Assembly: GCA_021836665.1 (NCBI GenBank)
Contig: JAKBHQ010000260.1
Location: 1-30,260, forward strand
DNA length: 30,260 nt
From: Thermoplasmata archaeon
GTDB taxonomy: Bacteria > Actinomycetota > Acidimicrobiia > Acidimicrobiales > Acidimicrobiaceae
Direction: 5' to 3'
Shown here in pieces: positions 23,875 through 30,260 of this stretch. The notes under the pieces are model-generated. The model was not told the origin of the DNA and searched no databases. It saw nothing but the letters and a program-made list of their open reading frames with translations. Each line of letters begins with the position of its first letter. Position 1 is the first letter of the stretch. The translations under genes and the position numbers were made by a program.

Positions 23875-24957
23875 CTAGGCGATCCACTGCTCGAGGGTTG
23901 ACAGAATCTGCTCGTGGGATGCTGCAAATGCCTCTAAGCCCTCTGATTCAAGTTGCTTGAAGACCTGATCTAGGTTGATACCAAATTCACCAATTTCTCG
24001 AAGTAGCGATCTCGCATCTTCCACACCATCGGTAAGTCCGGGTCTTAGCTCGCCGTGATCTAAGAATGCTTCTAGTGTCGCTGGTGGCATCGTATTGACC
24101 GTGTCCGGCCCGATCAGGTTATCAACATAGAGGAGGTCCGGGTATTGGGGATTTTTGGTAGACGTAGAGGCCCACAGGGGTCGCTGGGGGACACCCCCAA
24201 TATTTTTTAGCTTCATCCATTCCTCGGCGACTGTAAATCCGCAATAGAAGTCGTATGCCAATTTGGCGGAAGCCAGCGCCGCCCCACCTTTCAAATGCTT
24301 TGGACCACCCTTCGAATCCAATAGTGCATCGACTAGCGTGTCGGTTCGACTGACAAAGAAGGAAGCAACTGAATGAGTCGACTTTAGCTTGGATGGATAC
24401 CTCTCGGCAAGTTTCTGAATTCCGGCTAGGTGAGCCTGGCAGACTTCTCTATAGCGCTCTAGGCCAAAAATTAGCGTCGCATTTACCGATATCCCTTTTC
24501 CAATTACCTCGGTAATCGCCGGTAGGCATTTCTTGGTGGCCGGTATTTTTATCATAACGTTTGGCATCGCGATGCGCTCATAAATCTCCACAGCTGATTT
24601 GATGGTCGCTGCTGGGTCTAAGGCGAATTTAGGATCCACTTCTACAGAAACAAAGCCGTCCCGTCCCCCGGACGCATAGTAGAGGTCTAAAAGCTGGTCA
24701 GCCGCTCCTTCAATATCCGTCAAAACCAGTTCCCAATACAAGGACTGAGCCGACAGAGACGACAGCTTCTCAATCTGTTCCTGATAGCCTTCACCATTTT
24801 TGATAGCCTTCGCCATTATCGAAGGGTTCGAAGTCAGTCCCCTGACCCCTTGGTCTACCAGAGACGATAAAGTTCCGTCACCAAGCCAGGATCGCTCGAG
24901 GTTGTCTATCCATGGACTTTGGCCGAAGTCGCCGTAAAGGGCATGAAGCTTTGTCAA
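23875..24957 (-). CDS. tal: Transaldolase
   Basis: Transfers a dihydroxyacetone unit between sugar phosphates in the non-oxidative pentose phosphate pathway. The 360-aa length and sequence fit the long actinobacterial/cyanobacterial type: GQSPWIDNLERSWL (12-25), GVRGLTSNPSIMAKAI (37-52), VSVEVDP, VMIKIPATKKCLPAI with Schiff-base Lys137, GISVNATLIFGLERY, VASFFVSRTDT and RPLWASTSTKNPQYPD. The TTG start has GGCGAG about eight bases upstream. The FIST gene ends 30 bases upstream, so the two may share a transcript. In other actinobacteria tal often lies beside tkt, pgi or zwf; none is here. Confidence 0.95.
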   Translation of the reverse strand: MTKLHALYGDFGQSPWIDNLERSWLGDGTLSSLVDQGVRGLTSNPSIMAKAIKNGEGYQEQIEKLSSLSAQSLYWELVLTDIEGAADQLLDLYYASGGRDGFVSVEVDPKFALDPAATIKSAVEIYERIAMPNVMIKIPATKKCLPAITEVIGKGISVNATLIFGLERYREVCQAHLAGIQKLAERYPSKLKSTHSVASFFVSRTDTLVDALLDSKGGPKHLKGGAALASAKLAYDFYCGFTVAEEWMKLKNIGGVPQRPLWASTSTKNPQYPDLLYVDNLIGPDTVNTMPPATLEAFLDHGELRPGLTDGVEDARSLLREIGEFGINLDQVFKQLESEGLEAFAASHEQILSTLEQWIA

Positions 24958-24987
24958 CTGATGCTCGCCTTTTTTCGAGATTAGACC

Positions 24988-26163
24988 TTATAACCTAGTA
25001 GCAATGTCCTGCGAGTGCCAAACGGCGGCGGCGGAGGTTGAGATCGCCTCTTTGAAGCCCCCGGATTGCACCTTAATTCGGTCAACGAGAATCCTGTAGA
25101 GTCCTTCGTTAGGGCTACTATTCGGAGATTCAACCACGGCCTGGTTCGACAGAGCCACTTGATCTCGTCTTTGGGTTTTGGAGAAGACGATTCCTTGTCT
25201 TTTCAGCACTTCACCAGTTGTTGAGGGCGAAATCGACGTCGCATATACCATGAATTGAACCGCCGAACCTAGCGCCAGCTCGTCAGTGGTGGTTATGGCT
25301 TCGGATGCCAGATCAATGTCGACAATTGAGCAGATGTCAAAGTCTCCAGTCCCGTAATCGAAGAGGTACGGATTCTGGGGTATCCCGAGTGCGATGTCTG
25401 ACAGTTGGGGGATGTCCTCGGGTACAGCGAGCTCGTGTGCGCACTGAGTGGCCGCTTTCATCAATTGCAGGGCGGCCGGTCGCCCTGCAACTTCGAGTAA
25501 ATTGCGCCCCTCAACTTTGGTGACAACCATAGGTACTCCAAGCGGTATCACGCTTTGGCGTGTTGGCGAAATAGCTTCGAATCTCAGTGGGTTTGTTCCC
25601 CAAAGCAGGACTAGTGCGGAGGGGGGATTTGGATCTTGGAAACCCAAACGACCCCAACTAGTTTTTCGCTGTCCCTTAGCCCCGACCACGATGAGCTTCG
25701 ATCCAGGAAATATGCTATTCCAGAGGGTCAGGAAGTGATCATCAAAGTTCTCATCTGAAAAGCTGAACAACATTCCTGTGGGATCTACCCCCTTATGGGC
25801 GAGCCTTTCCGCTTTAAGGCTTTTCATCCAGGGGCTTTCGGTATTAACTTCTAGGTTGAGATCTTCAATAATAGAGACTGGGACCCCGGTTATGTTCAGT
25901 ATCAGGGAAGTTGGTGGTTGGGGGTCGGTAGAGGTCATTCCCGGCAGCGTATCGACGGTAAATCCGAGTAGATTCTTCGGAGCAAGCAGTTGGTCAATAG
26001 TTTTAATGCATAGCTTTCCCTTGGACGCGAACCGCCTCGGCATGACCAACAAGGTGAAGTCGGGGGATTTGTCCGATCCAGCTATGGACTCACCAACTAA
26101 TTCACCCACTGCCCCGGCCGCATCATGGTCAAAGGAGTAATAGGTGTTCATTATCGGGCTCAT
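24988..26163 (-). CDS. FIST-domain protein
   Basis: A 391-aa soluble protein whose layout fits FIST N- and C-terminal domains, sensory modules thought to bind small ligands such as amino acids. Support comes from the early AAGAVGELVGESIAGSDKSP and FTLLVMPRRFASKG stretch with NLLGFTVDT, and from the later SVIPLGVPMVVTKVEGRNLL followed by EVAGRPAALQLM, which matches the consensus around the FIST domain junction as I remember it. No kinase, cyclase or transmembrane part is attached, so it is a stand-alone sensor or a partner of something encoded elsewhere. The ATG at 26161-26163 is preferred over the TTG at 26178; SD signals are weak. It lies upstream of tal on the same strand. Confidence 0.65.
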   Translation of the reverse strand: MSPIMNTYYSFDHDAAGAVGELVGESIAGSDKSPDFTLLVMPRRFASKGKLCIKTIDQLLAPKNLLGFTVDTLPGMTSTDPQPPTSLILNITGVPVSIIEDLNLEVNTESPWMKSLKAERLAHKGVDPTGMLFSFSDENFDDHFLTLWNSIFPGSKLIVVGAKGQRKTSWGRLGFQDPNPPSALVLLWGTNPLRFEAISPTRQSVIPLGVPMVVTKVEGRNLLEVAGRPAALQLMKAATQCAHELAVPEDIPQLSDIALGIPQNPYLFDYGTGDFDICSIVDIDLASEAITTTDELALGSAVQFMVYATSISPSTTGEVLKRQGIVFSKTQRRDQVALSNQAVVESPNSSPNEGLYRILVDRIKVQSGGFKEAISTSAAAVWHSQDIATRL

Positions 26164-26404
26164 TGAATGTTCCAACAATTGATCCTAAAGAAGCTACGAC
26201 ACGAAAAGTACAATGATACGATCGGCCGAATGAGTGACCACATTAAACCATTGCAACGATTTACGGAAGTTTTGATTTTCATCGGCAATAGTTAAAGCTG
26301 CGTGTCGCCCCAAATAGGAAGGAGTAGCAACGACTCTTGCATACTCGCTAAATAATTAGGTCCTGGTCGAATGAGGCGTATCGAAAAAGTGAGGGAGGCT
26401 AGGG

Positions 26405-27145
26405 CTAAGCGGCTGGCTGTTTCTTGAACTTTGGGGCCGATAGACGAACGGTGGCCAAATGGAGCTTGACGAGCAGCGAAATTATCGGCCATGCTGGGTC
26501 GATCTGTCCCTTTAGGAAGGATAGTTTTGCCGCAGTTGGGGCGGCATGATGGTTATTATGCAGTCCCTCACCGCAGGTCATTAATGCCAACCAAGTGTTG
26601 TTAGTCGCGAGATTTTCATATGGCCTTTTGCCAAAACTGTGTCCGATGGCATTTATTGCCCCTGATAGGCCAAGGTAGGCCACAAGGTGGACTATTGAGG
26701 CCACGAGGGCAATTTTCCAACCACCTACGAGGGCGAGGATCGAAATTCCTATGGCTAGGCCGACAAATGAACGGTCAAAAAGCAACTCGTCCCAACGATC
26801 AGGCAGAAGGTCCCTAGCGTATTTAGCGACAGTATCTCCGTTGAGAGCTTCTTTGCGGTAGTAGCAGACGTTTCCAAACTGGACCCTGTAAAACCCCAAA
26901 AGCACCGGTGAATGTGGATCCCCGGGTACATCGGTGAATGCATGATGTTTTCTATGCACTGCAACCCATTGGCGTGGCCTTATTCCGGTGGTTATCCACA
27001 GAACGATTCGAAAGAGCAGTGCTACGCGACGGTTAAATATGACCGCCTTGTGAGAGAGGGACCTATGGAGATAGACCGTGGTGATCAGGATTGATACCTG
27101 AGTGATCGCAAGCCCTGCAATCACGCCGACTATTGCAGAGTGCAT
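26405..27145 (-). CDS. Acyl-lipid/acyl-CoA fatty-acid desaturase
   Basis: A 246-aa membrane diiron enzyme that inserts a double bond, probably delta-9, into fatty acyl chains. The three histidine boxes are HRSLSH (27-32), HRKHH (64-68) and HNNHH (196-200), with an extra His in AIGHSFGKRPY (His169). Hydrophobic stretches at about 3-25, 41-55, 125-145 and 147-166 form the membrane part. At 246 residues it is shorter than the usual 300 or more, lacking an extended N terminus. The ATG has GGATA directly upstream. It stands alone with a long upstream region containing repeats, which may hold cold- or stress-regulated control. Confidence 0.92.
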   Translation of the reverse strand: MHSAIVGVIAGLAITQVSILITTVYLHRSLSHKAVIFNRRVALLFRIVLWITTGIRPRQWVAVHRKHHAFTDVPGDPHSPVLLGFYRVQFGNVCYYRKEALNGDTVAKYARDLLPDRWDELLFDRSFVGLAIGISILALVGGWKIALVASIVHLVAYLGLSGAINAIGHSFGKRPYENLATNNTWLALMTCGEGLHNNHHAAPTAAKLSFLKGQIDPAWPIISLLVKLHLATVRLSAPKFKKQPAA

Positions 27146-27152
27146 TATCCAA

Positions 27153-27258
27153 CGCTAGCTGTTCATGCTAGAAATCTAGCGATTTTGGAAATATGCCTCT
27201 CAGCTGAACTGAGGATTCAGGTCGTGTTTCTAGACCCTTTTGAGGAGCGAAGCCTCCT
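27153..27258. promoter_or_regulatory. Hairpins upstream of the desaturase gene
   Basis: GCTAG (27167-27171) pairs with CTAGC (27176-27180) around AAAT. A second GCTAG at 27154-27158 can compete for the same 3' arm (CGCTAG/CTAGCG, 27153-27158 and 27176-27181), so two exclusive structures are possible in the desaturase mRNA leader just before its start. Further upstream AGGAG (27243-27247) pairs with CTCCT (27254-27258). The stems are seen; their role is inferred. Confidence 0.35.
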
Positions 27259-27352
27259 ATCGGATTATGACTTGCGTTGCTAATTTACCTAACCCGGTGC
27301 GCTCCCACAATTCTTCGCCTTCAGGATCACCCATTAAGCTTGACCTATGTGA

Positions 27353-27408
27353 CGTGACTCATGCTGCGTGACTCATGCTGCGTGACTCATGTGGCGTGAC
27401 TCATGTGG
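27353..27408. repeat. Four tandem 14-bp units containing TGACTCA
   Basis: Units CGTGACTCATGCTG (two copies) and CGTGACTCATGTGG (two copies) run back to back, followed by a partial CGTGG. Each carries the near-palindrome TGACTCA, so the array presents four equally spaced, same-face half-sites. It lies in the roughly 600-base gap between the divergent desaturase and holin-like genes. A regulator-binding array or simple slippage are both possible. Confidence 0.85.
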
Positions 27409-27755
27409 CGTGGATAGCCATCTTCGAAATGTGGATTCTTTGATGGAAAGTTCGTTCGGATTTAGGTGATGTCGACGCTCTTTGCCACTAGTTGAGATCT
27501 GTTCGGATGTCTCGAACCTTCATCTCGGTGCGTTGAACCGCCTAGGCATAGTTTCTCATTTCTAGTTCGATGCACGAAGGGAAGTGAAATTGCCATTAGC
27601 AAAACTCTTTATGGAGCAGCTTTCCAGTAGTTCGGACTGCTGAAAGGTATCCTTGATTGCAGAGCCGATGGATCTTTCGTAATATTTGTCTCGGCGACTT
27701 TGTAATTGCTTTTCAGATTAGATTTTTGATAGCAACTTTTCTGGAAGTGCTAGGT
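27409..27755. other. Gene-free region before the holin-like gene
   Basis: No convincing CDS: an open frame from 27657 runs into the holin-like gene but lacks an SD at its start. Two possible RNA hairpins are visible: GTTGAGA with TCTCGAAC at about 27492-27520 (one bulge), and CTTTC/GAAAG with an inner CAGT/ACTG at about 27620-27646. Either could be part of the mRNA leader. No promoter boxes were clear. Confidence 0.35.
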
Positions 27756-28118
27756 ATGTCCCTGCCGGGGAATCGGAGGGTCAGTTGGGAGTTTGCAGTG
27801 TGGCGCAAAGCTGCTAGTAATCCTAAGTCTTTGGCTGCTGAAGTCAAAGACTTAGTGGTCGCTTACCTCAAGCAGGAGACCATAGGGCCCTTAAAAGGGA
27901 TTGGACGCTACCTGGGCTTCGGTGTAGCGGGTTCAGTTTTGGTAGCAGTTGGACTACTGATGCTGATAATTGGTATTTTGCGCCTACTTCAGAGTGAGAC
28001 GGGGTCGACCTTCACCGGAAACCTTTCGTGGCTTCCGTATTTAATTACGGCGGCAATTGCAACGGTATTTTTGGCAATCACTGCAATTGCGATTCGGCGA
28101 CAGCCCAAGCGATTTTAG
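27756..28118 (+). CDS. Holin-X/DUF1469-like small membrane protein
   Basis: A 120-aa protein with a basic N-terminal half, an amphipathic stretch AAEVKDLVVAYLKQE (27-41) and two membrane helices (about 54-78 and 91-113). Length and layout fit the actinobacterial putative holin-X (phage holin superfamily III) family. These are usually chromosomal, next to DUF3618-like genes, and not phage lysis genes. The ATG at 27756 has GGAAG eight bases upstream. The next gene starts 17 bases later, so this is the first gene of a small operon. Function is unknown; a role in the cell envelope is likely. Confidence 0.7.
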   Translation: MSLPGNRRVSWEFAVWRKAASNPKSLAAEVKDLVVAYLKQETIGPLKGIGRYLGFGVAGSVLVAVGLLMLIIGILRLLQSETGSTFTGNLSWLPYLITAAIATVFLAITAIAIRRQPKRF

Positions 28119-28135
28119 GAAAGGGAGGTCGGAAA

Positions 28136-28348
28136 ATGGACCATTTTGAAAAAAAGATATCTCCTAGTGATATCGAGGCCAAGCTTAGGGAACTCCAAGG
28201 CGGGCTTGACAGGGCGAAGGAGACTGCGAGACCGGCGTTGAATTCAATCGGGGCTATCGCAGCGACGGCGGTAGTAGTAATGGTGTTTTTGGTTGGTGTT
28301 AAATTTGGCAGGCGCAAAAACGCTACCGTCGAGGTTAGGCGGATATGA
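28136..28348 (+). CDS. DUF3618-like single-span membrane protein
   Basis: A 70-aa protein: SDIEAKLRELQGGLDRAKET forms an amphipathic helix near the N terminus, one membrane segment covers about 37-57 (IGAIAATAVVVMVFLVGV), and a basic tail ends in GRRKNATVEVRRI. Position after the holin-X-like gene and layout resemble DUF3618 proteins; the sequence match itself is weak. The ATG is preceded by GGGAGG about seven bases upstream, a strong SD. Its stop overlaps the next start in ATGA. Confidence 0.65.
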   Translation: MDHFEKKISPSDIEAKLRELQGGLDRAKETARPALNSIGAIAATAVVVMVFLVGVKFGRRKNATVEVRRI

Positions 28349-28626
28349 GCCAGATGATGAACATATTCATGAGTGTTTTTCCCAAGGCTGGCGGCGGGGG
28401 AGGACCCAAAGCTAAAAGAGGTGTTCGAGGAGGTTTTACCCTTGATACCTTGCTCAGACGGGGTAGTCGATCTACCTGGTCACCGGTAGCGGCGATTTCA
28501 ATGTCGATAATTGCCATCAGATGGTTGAAGAAGAGAATGGGGCCCAAAACCATATCCATGACGGTTAGACCAGGCGAAAGTTACATCGTGTCCTCAATCC
28601 CTAAATCAAGGGGCACGAATCGCTAG
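28345..28626 (+). CDS. Small hypothetical protein, third gene of the membrane-protein cluster
   Basis: A 93-aa protein starting in an ATGA overlap with the previous gene and ending with a TAG whose last base is the first base of the trmI GTG. It has a glycine-rich stretch (16-20), many Arg and Lys, and one weak hydrophobic segment (about 46-60) ending in IRWLKKRMGPK. The C-terminal part SMTVRPGESYIVSSIPKS is polar. I recognise no family. The tight coupling on both sides supports that it is translated and links the membrane cluster to trmI in one transcript. Confidence 0.6.
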   Translation: MSQMMNIFMSVFPKAGGGGGPKAKRGVRGGFTLDTLLRRGSRSTWSPVAAISMSIIAIRWLKKRMGPKTISMTVRPGESYIVSSIPKSRGTNR

Positions 28627-29528
28627 TGTCTCACCAAGAGCCGGAGGGCACTGACGAAATCGTTTTGGATGGTTCGGATAGTAACTCAGATAGATCCGGG
28701 GAGACCACGATCGTTTCTGAGGGGGAAGTTTCTGAGGGGGAAATAGTAGTTCTGGTCGACTCCAGACAGAGGAAAACCATGTCTAGGGTAAAGTCGGGGG
28801 GATCGTCTCATACTCATTGGGGGACCATACGCCACGACGACCTTATTGGAATCGGCTATGGCCAACAGGTGCTTTCCAGTAAGAATAAACCGTATCGTGT
28901 TTTTAAGGCGACCCTGTCGGAGTTTATCTATGCAATGCCCAGAGGGGCCCAGGTCATCTACCCGAAGGATCTTGCTCAGATCTTGTTCAACCTCGACCTA
29001 TTTCCCGGAGCGAGAGTTTTGGAATCTGGAGTAGGTTCGGGTGCTCTTTCGACCTCCTTGGTGCGAGCCGGAGCTCTGGTTGACGGCGTCGAATTACGGG
29101 AAGAGTTTGCCTCAATCGCCATGAAGAATCTCCGTTCGCTAGTGACTCCCGACCTGTGGAACAATTATCGAATTCGACTAGGCAACGCATATGAAGACGA
29201 CCTGGGATCTGGCTACGATCGAGCGGTACTCGACTTACCGGAACCTTGGAAGGCGCTGGATGGTGTGAGGTCAGCGATCTCGCAGACGGGAATTCTTTGT
29301 TGCTTCGTGACAAACATCACCCAACTCATGGAGTTGCATGAGGCTCTGCCACGAGCGGGCTTTACTTTGGTCACCTCATCAGAGACCTTGGAGCGAGAGT
29401 GGTACTTAAACGGAAGAATCGCTAGGCCGCAGCATAGAATGACCGCTCACAGCGGCTTTATTACTACGGCTAGGGTGGCGCCACCAAGGATAAAGGTTGC
29501 CGGCCAACCGATACTTGATTTGTCATAG
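28626..29528 (+). CDS. trmI: tRNA (adenine-58-N1)-methyltransferase TrmI
   Basis: Methylates A58 in the T-loop of tRNA with S-adenosylmethionine, as a homotetramer in the known family members. Landmarks of the 300-aa product are MPRGAQVIYPKDLAQIL (104-120), SAM motif I VLESGVGSGALS (131-142), an acidic loop GVELREE, and the catalytic LDLPEPW (202-208, Asp203). The first 65 residues are an acidic, low-complexity extension not needed for the fold, carrying a duplicated VSEGE encoded by a perfect 15-bp tandem duplication (28713-28742). The GTG overlaps the previous stop by one base. A start inside, at an ATG near residue 52, would remove most of the extension. In mycobacteria this gene lies close to the proteasome ATPase locus, as it does here. 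Confidence 0.92.
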   Translation: MSHQEPEGTDEIVLDGSDSNSDRSGETTIVSEGEVSEGEIVVLVDSRQRKTMSRVKSGGSSHTHWGTIRHDDLIGIGYGQQVLSSKNKPYRVFKATLSEFIYAMPRGAQVIYPKDLAQILFNLDLFPGARVLESGVGSGALSTSLVRAGALVDGVELREEFASIAMKNLRSLVTPDLWNNYRIRLGNAYEDDLGSGYDRAVLDLPEPWKALDGVRSAISQTGILCCFVTNITQLMELHEALPRAGFTLVTSSETLEREWYLNGRIARPQHRMTAHSGFITTARVAPPRIKVAGQPILDLS

Positions 29529-29536
29529 AGGACAAA

Positions 29537-29616
29537 GGGCCCCAGGCGAGCTGAACTACAAAAGCACTACGACTGCCTGTGGCGGGAATCCCCCGGATTA
29601 AACCGTGGGGAGGCCC
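29537..29616 (+). promoter_or_regulatory. Structured element downstream of trmI, masking an SD
   Basis: GGGCC (29537-29541) pairs with GGCCC (29612-29616), enclosing AGGC/GCCT (29544-29547 and 29575-29578) and a strong hairpin CCCC-CGG/CCG-T-GGGG (29590-29596 and 29603-29610, loop ATTAAA). Together they form a three-way junction. The last arm includes the GGAGG (29609-29613) that would serve a 17-codon ORF at 29618. It is not a riboswitch class I recognise. Confidence 0.4.
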
Positions 29617-29617
29617 A

Positions 29618-29671
29618 ATGAAAGTTGAATTAAAGCTCAAGGAAACTTATCGAGAAATCGGTGCGCCATGA
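29618..29671 (+). CDS. Putative 17-aa ORF between trmI and the ferredoxin gene
   Basis: ATG at 29618 follows GGGGAGG by four bases and reads MKVELKLKETYREIGAP before TGA. A perfect 7-bp hairpin (GAACCCC/GGGGTTC, 29670-29684) starts at the stop codon. SD, ORF and hairpin in this order look like an attenuator-style leader, but the next gene on this strand begins 530 bases later. Coding is unproven. Confidence 0.25.
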   Translation: MKVELKLKETYREIGAP

Positions 29672-29684
29672 ACCCCCGGGGTTC
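29670..29684. terminator. Short GC-rich palindrome between convergent trmI and ferredoxin genes
   Basis: GAACCCC-C-GGGGTTC is a perfect dyad with a one-base centre, so an RNA stem would need to open a few inner pairs for its loop. It lies between convergent genes and could serve both as a weak terminator. No T-tract follows on either strand. Confidence 0.3.
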
Positions 29685-29765
29685 CTCCATGGATTTACTG
29701 GCTCCAATTGGGGTCTAGGTCCTGACCGGAAATGGAGGGTCCACGGGGGAGGAAGCGGAGAGCGA

Positions 29766-30002
29766 CTAGAGGTCCTCAACGAATATACATTCACCTGGAC
29801 ATTCTTCAGAGGCTTCTACGACTGCATCTTGCAAATCGTCAGGTACATCCGCCATTTGTGCACTACCACCCGGTTCGTTTAGGACGGTCGTCCCCTCCTT
29901 CACGTAGGCCAACCCGTCGTCCAAAAGGGTAAAAACGGCCGGCGCAATCTCTTCGCAGAGTCCATCTCCGGTGCAGAGATCCTGGTCAATCCAGACCTTC
30001 AT
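29766..30002 (-). CDS. Single-cluster ferredoxin, CxxDxxC type
   Basis: A 78-aa electron carrier. Cluster ligands are Cys10 and Cys16 in CTGDGLC and Cys68 in ECPGEC (the Cys-Pro end motif); Asp13 takes the place of the middle cysteine. This is the pattern of actinobacterial [3Fe-4S] or Asp-ligated [4Fe-4S] ferredoxins that often serve cytochrome P450 or oxygenases. The whole protein is strongly acidic, as expected. The ATG at 30000-30002 was chosen because GAGAGGA lies upstream; a TTG directly before it is in frame. It faces trmI and is divergent from the gene starting at 30201. No P450 gene is in the window. Confidence 0.88.
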   Translation of the reverse strand: MKVWIDQDLCTGDGLCEEIAPAVFTLLDDGLAYVKEGTTVLNEPGGSAQMADVPDDLQDAVVEASEECPGECIFVEDL

Positions 30003-30005
30003 CAA

Positions 30006-30200
30006 AAATTCCTCTCATGAATCAGTCAGCGGCTAGTCAACTATGTCGAGCCATAGGGCCTGAGCCGTTCAACAGTAATTAGTGAATCTAATCTGACTCT
30101 GAAAATATGGTGTTGCGAAGTCCAAGAGAAGCTAAAGCCATAGTTGCAATGTTGCAGATCTGGTGTAGCGTGAGGGTTAGCAGAGGCTCGGGAGGTGTTG
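30006..30200. other. Divergent promoter region between ferredoxin and the truncated gene
   Basis: About 195 bases with no CDS. GGAGG at 30191-30195 is the SD of the gene at 30201. I could not identify convincing -35/-10 pairs for either direction. Confidence 0.4.
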
Positions 30201-30260
30201 ATGTCAGACGGTTTTGACCAAGGTGATCGCCTTGAAGCATCAGAAGGCTTGACGTCGGAG
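30201..30260 (+). CDS. N terminus of a probable proteasomal ATPase (ARC/Mpa), cut by the window edge
   Basis: Twenty codons from an ATG with GGAGG five bases upstream, reading MSDGFDQGDRLEASEGLTSE. The sequence itself has no diagnostic motif. The identification rests on context: in mycobacteria trmI (Rv2118c) is a few genes from mpa (Rv2115c), and a short acidic N terminus is normal for ARC/Mpa. The SD and start are clear; the product is inference. Confidence 0.4.
   Translation, partial: MSDGFDQGDRLEASEGLTSE

Noticed and set aside
23694..23960. Plus-strand frame between fbiC and tal
   Set aside because: It overlaps the tal 3' end, has no SD or family features, and looks like a shadow frame.

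Overview
The window looks like a chromosomal segment from an actinobacterium. The case rests on gene content. There is a fused F420-biosynthesis gene of the fbiC type, an actinobacterial-type transaldolase, a small holin-like membrane protein cluster, and a trmI-like tRNA methyltransferase followed by a ferredoxin and then a truncated gene in the place where actinobacteria usually carry the proteasomal ATPase arc/mpa. Base composition is close to half GC by eye, low for the phylum. An Acidimicrobiia-like lineage is my guess, not something the sequence proves. Many starts are GTG or TTG and several genes lack a clear Shine-Dalgarno sequence.

Region 1 (1-3531). The left edge cuts an IS607-type recombinase gene on the minus strand. 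Facing away from it is the most notable unit of the window: an extended -10 promoter, a well-formed fluoride (crcB-motif) riboswitch aptamer, a 12-bp hairpin that hides a Shine-Dalgarno sequence, a 42-codon leader ORF, and two overlapping MutS-like ATPase genes. Leader ORF and both ATPases are linked by stop/start overlaps, so one fluoride-controlled event could set expression of all three.

Region 2 (3532-6429). This is mostly non-coding. It holds a hexamer repeat, an acetoacetate decarboxylase gene on the minus strand, an orphan intrinsic terminator, and about 480 bases packed with helices whose wobble pairs all fit plus-strand RNA: a candidate large structured RNA of unknown class.

Region 3 (6430-15414). 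Separately transcribed metabolic and membrane genes: a SufR-like regulator, a PatB/MalY-type C-S lyase, an MFS transporter, a PAP2-family membrane protein, MscL with a zinc-ribbon tail, class I aldolase FbaB, a DUF1015 protein, a NagD-type HAD phosphatase and an MDR-superfamily oxidoreductase.

Region 4 (15518-18387). A three-gene overlapping operon: a Ser/Thr/Pro-rich membrane-anchored protein, a sensor histidine kinase and an OmpR-family response regulator.

Region 5 (18418-27145, all minus strand). A six-copy 13-bp repeat runs into the 3' end of a ferritin-like diiron protein gene. Then, in order of transcription from the right: a fatty-acid desaturase; a FIST-domain protein followed by transaldolase; and fbiC overlapping a LOG-family nucleosidase gene, followed by a zinc-ribbon membrane protein and the diiron gene.

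Region 6 (27146-30260). A 600-base gap with a four-copy TGACTCA-containing repeat, two small membrane proteins and a third small protein, trmI, a short structured element with a 17-codon ORF, a ferredoxin on the minus strand, and the first 20 codons of the probable proteasomal ATPase gene.
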